Assembly (NCBI GenBank): GCA_035454085.1
Contig: DAOTEJ010000084.1
Coordinates: forward strand, 1-10,730
Length of the DNA stretch: 10,730 bases
Source of the DNA: DAOTEJ01 sp035454085
GTDB lineage: Bacteria > Pseudomonadota > Gammaproteobacteria > Burkholderiales > Burkholderiaceae_F
Reading direction: 5' to 3'
Shown: piece by piece, positions 1-5,863 of the stretch
Layout of the letters: each line of letters begins with the position of its first letter
Numbering within the stretch: the stretch's first letter is position 1
Notes under the pieces: generated by a model
The model's input: the letters and a program-made list of their open reading frames with translations, nothing else
Told to the model about the DNA's origin: nothing
Databases searched by the model: none
Program-made: the position numbers and the translations under genes

Positions 1-122
1 CCGAGCGCGCGGTGCGCCCCTGGCCCTACGCCGGGCGCACGGTGCGCGTGGCCGCCGGCCTGGAAGATCCGGCCGACCTGATCGACGACCTGGAGCAGGC
101 CTTCGCGAAGCTGCGGGGCTAG
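1..122 (+). CDS. metC: Cys/Met-metabolism PLP enzyme, C-terminal end (probable cystathionine beta-lyase), partial
   Basis: Only the last 39 codons are present; the gene starts before the window and ends with TAG at 120-122. The readable tail has a Val-Arg-Pro-Trp segment followed by RTVRVAAGLEDPADLIDDLE. The pattern of a strand ending in V-x-x-G-L-E-D-P-x-D-L-I-x-D-L is the usual C-terminus of the trans-sulfuration family of PLP enzymes. It resembles cystathionine beta-lyase (cleavage of cystathionine to homocysteine, ammonia and pyruvate in methionine synthesis) more than MetZ or cystathionine gamma-synthase. The catalytic lysine lies outside the window, so the exact member of the family cannot be fixed. 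The family call is fairly safe; the symbol is tentative. The next gene is convergent with no gap. Confidence 0.65.
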   Translation, partial: ERAVRPWPYAGRTVRVAAGLEDPADLIDDLEQAFAKLRG

Positions 123-1208
123 TCAGCGCGGTTTGGGCGCGGCCCAGGGCGGCTCCGCGCCCGACAGTTCCGTGAGATAGGGCCGGTCGCGCACGCCTAT
201 GTAGTTCCGGGGCAGCACGATCACGCTGAGATCGGCGCGGCTGCACGACTGCGGATTGCTTGCATCGTTGGCCTTCTCGAGCAGCGGACCGCAGTCGACC
301 ATCGTGCTCTCGTCGACCTGGTTCCAGAAGCGTTCACAGCTGCTGGCCGACAAGAAGCGTGTCAGCGTGATCGACACGCGTTCGCCGCTGGGCACGCGCA
401 CGTTCTCGAGCGCCGGCATGTCGTAGAAGCTGACGTTGAGCGGCACGCGGCGCGGCGGTGGGGCCTCGCCATTTTTCACCGTCGACCCCGTCGGCATGAT
501 GAGGCTGACGCTGACCACGCCGGCTGCGCTGACATCTTCGACCAGGCCGCTGGCGCCCCCTGGCAGTCCGGGAAGAAACGCCGGCGTGATCGTGGCGGGG
601 GATTGGGGCGAGTCGCACTTCTGCACGGTGAACTCGCTCGACGTGGCCTGGGCGCGGGCGATCAGCGATTCGGTCTGCCGGGTGGTGGCGCCGCGCGCCA
701 CGCGGCGCAACTGCTCGCGAAGGGCAAAGGCCTTTCGTTGGTCGGGCAGGGCTTCCTGCCCTTCGCGTCCCTCTGTGGCGATACGGCCCGAAAGCCGGCG
801 GTCGATATCTTCGAACAGCGGTCGCACGTCGACGGACTCGAAGTTGCGTGCGAGCAGGTCGGACAGCACGATCTCCTGGCGCATGTCGTCCAGTTGCGCG
901 TCGCTGAGCACTTGCTGGGTGGCCTTGGCGAGGAGTGCGCGCTCGCTCGACTCGAGGCGGGTCTTGAAATAGTTCTGAAAGAGCGTGTTGAACATCTGCG
1001 CGCGCAGGTTGGTGTCTGCCGACTCGCGCTGCGCCTGGAATTCCGCGAAGTAGCGACTGCGGGTCTGGCTGTCCTGGTAGAGATAGAAGACCCCGGCGAC
1101 GGCCGCGCCGATGATCGAGATCGCCACCGTGCGCCAGACCTCGGCTTTGGTGGCGCGCAATCTCCATTTGCGTTCTTCCGCGGCGAGTGGATCGAGGTCG
1201 GCGTTCAT
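123..1208 (-). CDS. Membrane-anchored periplasmic protein of unknown function (361 aa)
   Basis: I do not recognise a named family. The protein has a short, positively charged N-terminus, one hydrophobic helix at about residues 28-44, and then a long soluble part. The positive charge before the helix suggests N-in topology with the rest in the periplasm. Residues 45-190 look helical and charged, rich in Glu, Arg and Gln with possible coiled coil. Residues 195-345 look like a beta-type domain and carry all four cysteines (198, 291, 306, 322), which could form two disulfides. The C-terminus is Pro-rich. The ATG lies 10 bp after the stop of the upstream gene (1219-1506) without a good Shine-Dalgarno sequence, so translation is probably coupled. 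Sampled lines are about 52-68% GC, against about 72-82% in lines sampled from the later genes. The coding call is good; the function is unknown. Confidence 0.85.
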   Translation of the reverse strand: MNADLDPLAAEERKWRLRATKAEVWRTVAISIIGAAVAGVFYLYQDSQTRSRYFAEFQAQRESADTNLRAQMFNTLFQNYFKTRLESSERALLAKATQQVLSDAQLDDMRQEIVLSDLLARNFESVDVRPLFEDIDRRLSGRIATEGREGQEALPDQRKAFALREQLRRVARGATTRQTESLIARAQATSSEFTVQKCDSPQSPATITPAFLPGLPGGASGLVEDVSAAGVVSVSLIMPTGSTVKNGEAPPPRRVPLNVSFYDMPALENVRVPSGERVSITLTRFLSASSCERFWNQVDESTMVDCGPLLEKANDASNPQSCSRADLSVIVLPRNYIGVRDRPYLTELSGAEPPWAAPKPR

Positions 1209-1218
1209 GGGAGCCCGA

Positions 1219-1506
1219 TCACTGCCGGCGGCAGACCACTTGATTGATGCCGTCGCGCACCGTCAAGCGCTCGGCGGCGCCGCCGCAACTCAGTTCGTGC
1301 GTTCCCGGCACGACGTTGCGGAACACGAAACGCCCCTCTGCGTCGGTTCTGACAGTGACCGCTCCCAGCCGGACTTCAGTTGTTGGCAGTGGTGCGCCCT
1401 TGGCGTCGATTGCGCGGCCGATCACCTCGGCGGCGTTGCAGACCACCGGAGCAAGCAGCAGCGCCAGGGCGGCGAGCGGTGGAAAGACGGTACGCAGACG
1501 GCTCAT
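1219..1506 (-). CDS. Small secreted carboxypeptidase-regulatory-like domain protein (95 aa)
   Basis: I chose the ATG at 1506 over a TTG at 1539 because GGAGAG (1512-1517) sits 5 bp before it and because the product then begins with a clean signal peptide: MSRLR, a hydrophobic run to about residue 22, and a cleavage site near Asn24-Ala25-Ala26. The mature part, about 70 residues, follows the pattern of carboxypeptidase regulatory-like (transthyretin-like) beta-sandwich domains: G-x-x-x-D-x-x-G-x-P-L-P, then T-V-R-T-D-x-x-G-R-F-x-F, then V-P-G-T-H. Such folds bind proteins or sugars or act as structural modules and have no catalytic role of their own. Mature Cys74 and Cys92 may form a disulfide. 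The gene ends 10 bp before the membrane-anchored gene and almost certainly shares its transcript, so the two products probably act together in the periplasm. The partner role is inferred. Confidence 0.8.
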   Translation of the reverse strand: MSRLRTVFPPLAALALLLAPVVCNAAEVIGRAIDAKGAPLPTTEVRLGAVTVRTDAEGRFVFRNVVPGTHELSCGGAAERLTVRDGINQVVCRRQ

Positions 1507-1696
1507 GGCAACTCTCCGATCCTGCGTCAGGGCAGTCAACCCAGCGTACGCCTTCGCCGTGGCACCGGCATGCCCCGCGCGAGGCCGGGGTACTCGCTGC
1601 GGGTCAGCGCCGAACGCGGCCCGTTCAGCCCACGCAGGACGGTCGATGTGCAGCGGCCCGGCGCGCCGGATCCTTGAACGAAGCCTGCCGCTCGAC
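1507..1696. other. Intergenic gap with a 12-bp perfect palindrome
   Basis: These 190 bp separate the SDR gene from the small secreted gene downstream. A perfect palindrome, CCGGCGCGCCGG, lies at 1658-1669, just after the SDR stop, but no T-run follows it on the minus strand, so it is not a standard terminator. A TTGACT at 1539-1534 (minus) resembles a -35 box, but no acceptable -10 follows at the right distance. The Shine-Dalgarno sequence of the next gene is at 1512-1517. I see no RNA gene or coding sequence here. Confidence 0.5.
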
Positions 1697-2455
1697 TCAG
1701 GCCCCGGCGCGGGGCTTCTGCTTGCGCTTGCCGGTGAGCTTGTCGAACAGCGCGTTGGGCAGCAGGCGCAGCAGCTTGGCCACCCAGCCCATCTGCCAGG
1801 GGATGACCACGTAGCTCTTGCCGGCGAGGATGGCGTCGGCGGCGGCGCGCGCGAAATCCGGCGCGTCCATCAGGAAGGGCATCTTGTAGGGGTTCTTGGC
1901 CGTGAGCGGCGTGCGGATGAAGCCGGGGTTCACGGTCAGCACCTGCACGCCCGCCTTCTTCATCTCGACGCGCAGGCTCTCGCAATAGGTGATCACCGCC
2001 GACTTGCTCGCGCAGTAGGCCTCGGAGCCCGGCAGGCCGCGGATGCCGGCCACGCTGCCGATGCCCACCAGGGTGCCGCGGCCGCGCGACTTCATGGGCG
2101 CGATGAAGGCGTGAAAGGTGCTGGCCATGGCGAACACGTTGGTGCGGAACACGCGCTCCATCTCGGCGAGGTCTGCGTAGTGCTCGGTCTTCACGCCCAC
2201 CGAGATCCCCGCGTTGGCGATCACGATGTCGGCGCCGCCCACCGCCTTGTCGAAGGCGCGGCCGGCGGCGATCAGCGCGTCGCGGTCGGTCACGTCCACC
2301 GGATAGCTGTAGTGCTGGCCGGGCAGCTGCTCGATCAGCGCGTCGAGCACCTCCTGGCGGCGCGCCACGAGGCCAAGCGTGGCGCCGCGCGCCGCGAACT
2401 CGCGGGCGAGGGCCTCGCCGATGCCGCTGGATGCGCCCGTGATGAAGATCTTCAT
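1697..2455 (-). CDS. Short-chain dehydrogenase/reductase (SDR), classical type (252 aa)
   Basis: This is an NAD(P)-dependent oxidoreductase of the SDR superfamily. It has TGASSGIG at residues 6-13 for the dinucleotide, Asp54 after beta-3, NAG at 81-83, and the catalytic tetrad Asn106, Ser134, Tyr147 and Lys151 (YCASK). Arg32-Arg33 after the second strand suggests NADP(H). The length is normal for the classical subfamily. The C-terminal stretch (about 223-240) is amphipathic and basic, which suggests loose membrane contact. The substrate cannot be read from sequence. I chose the ATG at 2455 over a TTG at 2470 because TGAGG lies 5 bp before it and because MKIFITGASSGIG is the usual N-terminus. 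In other Burkholderiales, from memory, an SDR of this kind sits directly after dsbA; here three genes intervene. Confidence 0.93.
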   Translation of the reverse strand: MKIFITGASSGIGEALAREFAARGATLGLVARRQEVLDALIEQLPGQHYSYPVDVTDRDALIAAGRAFDKAVGGADIVIANAGISVGVKTEHYADLAEMERVFRTNVFAMASTFHAFIAPMKSRGRGTLVGIGSVAGIRGLPGSEAYCASKSAVITYCESLRVEMKKAGVQVLTVNPGFIRTPLTAKNPYKMPFLMDAPDFARAAADAILAGKSYVVIPWQMGWVAKLLRLLPNALFDKLTGKRKQKPRAGA

Positions 2456-2701
2456 CGCCGCCTCAGGCAAGCCGGGCGCAGGCCGTGGCCGCGGCGTCTT
2501 GGTGGGGCTCGAGGATGCGGCGCTCGGACGCGGGCGTGGTCGGAAGGATCATGGGGCGGGAGGGTCGGGCAGCTCGTGCGGCCAGTCTAGCGCCGCGACG
2601 GCTTGCGGCGCGGCGCACCGTGGCGACGCCCCACGGGCCGCGTGCAGCCGCGGGCGCAGGTGCAGGTGCAGGTGCAGACGCAGGTGCAGGTGCAGGTGCG
2701 G
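2456..2701. promoter_or_regulatory. Intergenic region upstream of the SDR gene, with inverted repeat and possible -10
   Basis: These 246 bp between the propeller gene and the SDR gene hold three things besides the SDR ribosome site: a hexanucleotide array (2656-2697), a perfect 7-bp inverted repeat GCGCCGC/GCGGCGC at 2590-2596 and 2605-2611 with an 8-nt loop, and, directly next to it, TAGACT on the minus strand (2589-2584), a 4-of-6 match to a -10 box. No matching -35 is visible. If TAGACT is used, the SDR message has a leader of roughly 120 nt and the inverted repeat would cover the -13 to -35 zone, as an operator might. The inverted repeat could equally be a weak terminator stem for the upstream gene, but it has no T-run. 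Confidence 0.25.
2656..2697. repeat. Tandem hexanucleotide array, 7 units of GCAGGT
   Basis: Seven consecutive 6-bp units: three GCAGGT, one variant GCAGAC (2674-2679), then three more GCAGGT. The array lies between genes, ending 4 bp before the stop codon end of the propeller gene at 2702. It is a short microsatellite open to slipped-strand length change. Because the unit is a multiple of three and lies outside the coding frame, changes would alter spacing rather than reading frame. No unit-length spacer structure is present, so it is not a CRISPR array. Confidence 0.9.
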
Positions 2702-3691
2702 TCAGCCCCGGTCCGGCACGTGCACCAGGAACTCGGGCATGTCGGGCAGGCCGTCGATGAACACGCCCTTCTTGGTGCCGTCCAGGCCGAAGCGGCGCAC
2801 GCGCTGGTGCAGGCGCTCGGCGACGTAGAGGTCGCCGTCGGGGCCGATGGCGAAGCCCGAGGGAGCCTGCAGCCTGCCGTCGACGATGGTGCGCGGCTTG
2901 ATCTTGCCGGCAGGCGGCGCATCGCCCAGGGTGTAGGCGAGGATGCTGCCGCTGCCCGCGGCGCCGATGTAGAGCGTGCCTTCGTGCAGGGCAAGGTGCA
3001 CGGGCTTTTTCATGCGCTTGCTCTTGATGCGCGCCACCAGCCGCCCGGTGGCCAGCTCGAACACCTTGACCGCGTCGCCGGCCTCGTCGGCCACGTAGAG
3101 GTGACCGCGGACCGCGACGATGCCGCGCACCGAGTGGCGCGGCTTGCCGTGCACGTCGAGCACGACCTCGAGGCCCTGGGGCGGCGGCACATCGACGGGC
3201 TGGTGGCGGCGCACGTCGGGCAGGCGGCCGTGCGAGGACGCGACCACCGTGCCGGGCAGGAAGTCCGCGTCGGGGAACTGGCTGCGCAGGTGCGGGGCGA
3301 TCTCGAGGTGCCGGCGCGAGGACGGGTCGATCGCGATCACCGTGTTGGTGTCCTGGTTCGAGATGTAGAGCCGGCCGTCGTCGCCGAGCTCCACGTCGAA
3401 GGGATGCACCAGCGCCGGCGCCTGGCGCGAGGTGAGCAGCATGCCCACGTAGCCGAAGCCACCCTGTTTGTCGCGGCGGTAGTGCGCGACGTGGCTGTCC
3501 TTGCGCCACGCGTTGGCGATGAACAGATCCTTGCCCACCAGCGCGAAGCCGCGGGCGATGTGCAGCGGCCGCGCCTTGGGCGAGGGGTCGAGCAGCAGCG
3601 GATGCTGGGTGCGGGGACGGCCGTCGTCCTCGAACACGCCGATGTTCTCCAGTCCGCTGCGCCCTTCTCCGCGATAGCTGATCCACCACAT
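2702..3691 (-). CDS. NHL/SMP-30-like beta-propeller protein, cytoplasmic (329 aa)
   Basis: The protein is built from repeated blades of about 40-60 residues, each with a strand of the form G-x-L-Y-V/I followed by A/S-x-x-x-x-x-x-V. Clear copies are GRLYISNQDTNTVIAID (106-122), GHLYVADEAGDAVKVF (196-211), GTLYIGAAGSGSILAY (238-253) and GDLYVAERLHQRVRRFG (286-302); a weaker one is KDLFIANAWRKD (54-65). This is the pattern of NHL, SMP-30 and YVTN-like propellers, which serve as binding platforms or lactonases. No catalytic set can be assigned. There is no signal peptide, which is unusual for bacterial members. I start it at ATG 3691, because AAGGAG (3705-3700) lies 8 bp upstream. That site spans the last codons of the upstream membrane-protein gene, so the two are translationally linked. 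Confidence 0.85.
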   Translation of the reverse strand: MWWISYRGEGRSGLENIGVFEDDGRPRTQHPLLLDPSPKARPLHIARGFALVGKDLFIANAWRKDSHVAHYRRDKQGGFGYVGMLLTSRQAPALVHPFDVELGDDGRLYISNQDTNTVIAIDPSSRRHLEIAPHLRSQFPDADFLPGTVVASSHGRLPDVRRHQPVDVPPPQGLEVVLDVHGKPRHSVRGIVAVRGHLYVADEAGDAVKVFELATGRLVARIKSKRMKKPVHLALHEGTLYIGAAGSGSILAYTLGDAPPAGKIKPRTIVDGRLQAPSGFAIGPDGDLYVAERLHQRVRRFGLDGTKKGVFIDGLPDMPEFLVHVPDRG

Positions 3692-3696
3692 GGCGG

Positions 3697-4419
3697 CTAC
3701 TCCTTGGCCTTGGCGTCGTCGTGCTTGACCGGGGCGCGGCGGTCGTAGTCGGCCTGCATGCGCTTGAGTTGCATGATCCCGTACCACACGCAGCCCGCCA
3801 TCAGCAGCACGAGCGCGCTGCCGCACATGCGCTGCACGGTGAAGTCGCCGAGGCGGCCGCCGATCGTGGCTCCGAGGATCAGCGCCAGGATGGCGAGGTT
3901 GACCGCCACGTTGGCCAGGCGCGGCAGCACGTAGTGCAGGGTGCCGAACCCGGCGAGCTGGTAGATCATGAACGGCAGGATGGCCACCGCCGGCAGCAGC
4001 TCCGAGGGGCCGAGCGCCGCGTCCATCGCGCCGGGGGCGCGGGCGTGCAGCAGGGTGCTGTTGGCCAGTTCGTGGAACAGCGCGGGCACGGCGGCCAGCA
4101 GCGGCACCGCGCCCAGCAGCTCGAGCACCAGCGCGCCGCTCCAGGTGCCGTTGCGCGAGGCCACGTCGGCGCCCATGCCCTCGGACTGCGTCCCGATGAA
4201 CAGCCCCGCCACCACGGCGGCGGCGCTGGCGAGCATGAGCAACTCGATGGTGATGCCAAAGCCGGTGGGCTCGCCCGCCTTGAGCAGCAGCAGCGCCAGG
4301 AAGCCCGGGGTGTAGAACATGACCCGCACCAGCCTGGCCCAGACGCGCGCATCGCGCTCCGGGGGAAGGATGGGCAGCGGCTGGCCGTCGGTGCCTACGG
4401 TGGCGCGTTCCTTGGACAT
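3697..4419 (-). CDS. Six-helix inner-membrane protein of unknown function (240 aa)
   Basis: I do not recognise the family. Hydrophobic segments lie at about residues 31-47, 55-76, 94-116, 138-159, 168-188 and 197-216, giving six likely helices with both ends in the cytoplasm: a 30-residue N-terminal tail with charged and Pro-rich stretches, and a charged C-terminal tail ending in KAKE. No transporter signature, heme ligand set or catalytic motif is evident. GGAG lies 9 bp before the ATG. The gene follows the small secreted gene by 43 bp and precedes the propeller gene by 5 bp, with the Shine-Dalgarno sequence of the latter inside its last codons. Co-expression of this membrane protein with the propeller is therefore strongly suggested, and a physical complex is possible. 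Confidence 0.85.
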   Translation of the reverse strand: MSKERATVGTDGQPLPILPPERDARVWARLVRVMFYTPGFLALLLLKAGEPTGFGITIELLMLASAAAVVAGLFIGTQSEGMGADVASRNGTWSGALVLELLGAVPLLAAVPALFHELANSTLLHARAPGAMDAALGPSELLPAVAILPFMIYQLAGFGTLHYVLPRLANVAVNLAILALILGATIGGRLGDFTVQRMCGSALVLLMAGCVWYGIMQLKRMQADYDRRAPVKHDDAKAKE

Positions 4420-4462
4420 TCCGGTTGACTCCGTGGGGGCAGGGCGCGGCCGTGGCCGCGGC

Positions 4463-4930
4463 TCAGGACGCCGGCGCGGCGGGCCCTTGCGCCGGGGGAA
4501 GGCGGCGGAACACCACCGGGTACTTCTGCTGCGCCACCGCCTGGTAGTAGACGCCGCGCAAGGTGTCGGTGGCCGGGTCGAGCACGAGCTGGTAGGTGGA
4601 ACCGTCGTAGCCCCCCGCGCGCAACTCGAAGTCGAGCCGGATCACGCCGGCGTCGCTGCGGGCCACGGCCTTGGCAAAGGGCAGCGGCTTGGGGTTGGCG
4701 TACGAGGCCTCGAGCTTGCCGCTGGAGTCGATCGCGCGGATCTGGATGGCGTACTGCCCGTCGGTGCGCACCCAGGTGCCCTTGATGGCATCGAGCGCGA
4801 CCGCCGCACCGGTGGCTGCCGCTGGCGCAGCGGGCGAGGGCTGCGCCGCGACGGGGCCGGCGCCGAGCAGCAGCGCCAGGCACAGAGCAAGGGCGGGAAG
4901 CGGGGAGCAGGCAGACAGGGAACTGGGCAT
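4463..4930 (-). CDS. Small secreted protein of unknown function (155 aa)
   Basis: The N-terminus is a signal peptide: MPSSL, a hydrophobic run from about 11 to 24, and likely cleavage after Val-Ala-Ala before Gln30. An Ala/Pro-rich linker follows to about residue 45. The remaining domain (about 48-142) is beta-rich: IKGTWVRTDGQYAIQI, then GKLEASYANPKPLPF, RLDFEL, YDGSTYQLVLD and LRGVYYQAV. That alternation looks like a small barrel or lipocalin-like fold and is familiar from unnamed bacterial secreted proteins, but I cannot name the family. I start at ATG 4930, because it gives a clean signal peptide; a TTG at 4969 would add 13 residues. No Shine-Dalgarno sequence is clear at either start. 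A candidate promoter lies at 4991-5019 and a terminator-like set before it, so this is probably the first gene of a new transcript. Confidence 0.8.
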   Translation of the reverse strand: MPSSLSACSPLPALALCLALLLGAGPVAAQPSPAAPAAATGAAVALDAIKGTWVRTDGQYAIQIRAIDSSGKLEASYANPKPLPFAKAVARSDAGVIRLDFELRAGGYDGSTYQLVLDPATDTLRGVYYQAVAQQKYPVVFRRLPPAQGPAAPAS

Positions 4931-4990
4931 GGATGCGCGGGCGGCAGGTGCGCCCGCAAGAGCGAGCAAGACGGAGGTTGCGACCGCCCG

Positions 4991-5019
4991 AGTCTAGGCT
5001 GCGGTGCGGCGGGTGCCTA
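4991..5019 (-). promoter_or_regulatory. Candidate sigma-70-type promoter for the 4463-4930 gene
   Basis: On the minus strand, TAGGCA (5019-5014) and TAGACT (4996-4991) each match four of six bases of the -35 and -10 consensus and are separated by exactly 17 bp. The start of transcription would fall near 4985, leaving a leader of about 55 nt before ATG 4930. The site lies just after the hairpins that follow dsbA, where a new promoter would be expected. The match is modest, and chance hits occur in such sequence. Confidence 0.35.
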
Positions 5020-5042
5020 CCTCGCGGCTGCGGTCTGGCCGG

Positions 5043-5096
5043 AAAAGGCGCGGGGCGCCGTGGCGCCCCTGCGGACGGCCCCCACGAGCGGGGGCC
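5043..5096 (-). terminator. Paired hairpins downstream of dsbA, probable terminator
   Basis: Reading the minus strand after the dsbA stop, there is first a perfect 7-bp stem GGCCCCC/GGGGGCC (5096-5090 with 5083-5077, 6-nt loop). Then comes a perfect GGGGCGCC/GGCGCCCC stem (5069-5062 with 5059-5052; the inner pair would open to leave a 4-nt loop), followed 5 nt later by TTTT (5046-5043). The second hairpin with its short T-run is the more terminator-like. A third, weaker stem (GCCGGC repeated at 5107-5112 and 5120-5125) lies nearer the stop. Together they probably end or dampen the argS-SPOR-dsbA transcript. Confidence 0.5.
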
Positions 5097-5132
5097 ATGG
5101 GATCGAGCCGGCGCCTGCGGCCGGCCCGGCCC

Positions 5133-5777
5133 TTACTTCTTGCGCGCCGCGCGCTCCTGGGCGATCAGGTAGTCCATCACCTGGGTGGCGCCTTCACGCG
5201 TGCCCACCATCGAGGGCGCGGTGACGTACTTGCCGGCCACGGCGTTGGCCGGCGTGCCGTCGATCTTGTAGGCGCGCCACACCTGGCTGGCGCGGTTGGC
5301 CTTGCTGTTGACACCGAACGAGTTGAAGGCGTCGTTCCACTGCTTCTTGTCGATGCCGTTGGCGGCCATGAAGTCGGCGAGCACCTCGGGCTTGTCGAAG
5401 CGCATGCGCTGGTTGATCACGGCGTCGAACACCTTGTCGTGCATCGCGTCGAGCTTGCCCAGGGCCTCGAGCGTGTAATAGATCTTGGCGTAGGGCGTGC
5501 CGCGCTCGTCGAAGGCCACGGGTACGAGCTTGAGCTCGACGTCGGCCGGCAGGGTCTTCTTCCAGGCCTTCATCACCGGCTCGTAGCTCATGCAGTGCGG
5601 GCAGGTGTAGGCGAAGAACTCGAGCACCTCGATCTTGGCGGGATTGTCGGTGGGCTGGGGCGGCTGCACCGGGCGGTAGTCCTTGCCCGCCACGGGGGTG
5701 CGGGGCTGGGCCACGGCGAGCACGGGCACGAGCAGGGCGGCAAGCAGCAGCTCGCGGCGGAACAGGTTCTTGATCAT
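5133..5777 (-). CDS. dsbA: Thiol:disulfide interchange protein DsbA
   Basis: This is the periplasmic oxidase that introduces disulfide bonds into exported proteins and is re-oxidised by DsbB. A signal peptide (residues 1-23, cleavage after Ala-Val-Ala before Gln24) is followed by a thioredoxin fold with the active site Cys59-Pro-His-Cys62 (FFAYTCPHCM), the classical DsbA dipeptide. The cis-proline loop is Thr175-Pro176; E. coli DsbA has Val there. The helical insert lies at about residues 90-165. The length of 214 aa is typical. The gene follows the SPOR gene by 86 bp, in the same direction. No Shine-Dalgarno sequence is visible: the 30 bases before the ATG are rich in pyrimidines on the coding strand. 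Likely clients in the window are the secreted proteins with paired cysteines, but that is inference. Confidence 0.96.
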   Translation of the reverse strand: MIKNLFRRELLLAALLVPVLAVAQPRTPVAGKDYRPVQPPQPTDNPAKIEVLEFFAYTCPHCMSYEPVMKAWKKTLPADVELKLVPVAFDERGTPYAKIYYTLEALGKLDAMHDKVFDAVINQRMRFDKPEVLADFMAANGIDKKQWNDAFNSFGVNSKANRASQVWRAYKIDGTPANAVAGKYVTAPSMVGTREGATQVMDYLIAQERAARKK

Positions 5778-5863
5778 GGCGGGTGGTGAGTGAGGAAGAG
5801 TGGCGGGATTGTCGCTCCGGCAGGCGGGCCGCGCCGCGCGGGAAAACGCGCAGCGCCGGGCGC

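Noticed and set aside
1534..1539. TTGACT on the minus strand as a -35 box for the low-GC pair.
   Set aside because: No acceptable -10 lies 16-18 bp downstream; that position holds the Shine-Dalgarno sequence GGAGAG.
2463..2552. A 29-codon minus-strand frame (ATG 2552 to TGA 2463) ending 7 bp before the SDR ATG, a possible leader peptide.
   Set aside because: There is no Shine-Dalgarno sequence before its ATG (the bases there are C-rich), and the peptide has no run of regulatory codons or other sign of function.
2656..2697. The hexamer array as a CRISPR or protein-coding repeat.
   Set aside because: There are no spacers between the units, the unit is far too short, and frames through it give only alternating Ala-Gly or Cys-Thr.
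1244..3748. Long + strand frames opposite the SDR and propeller genes, and a long minus-strand frame (2463-3689) offset from the propeller gene.
   Set aside because: They overlap genes with clear motifs and consist of Arg/Ala/Pro or His/Gly/Val-rich sequence typical of shadow frames.
5820..5863. GC-rich stem (GCGCG/CGCGC with GGAAAA between) in the SPOR-dsbA gap as a terminator.
   Set aside because: The stem is only 5 bp and no T-run follows in the direction of transcription; dsbA is more likely co-transcribed.
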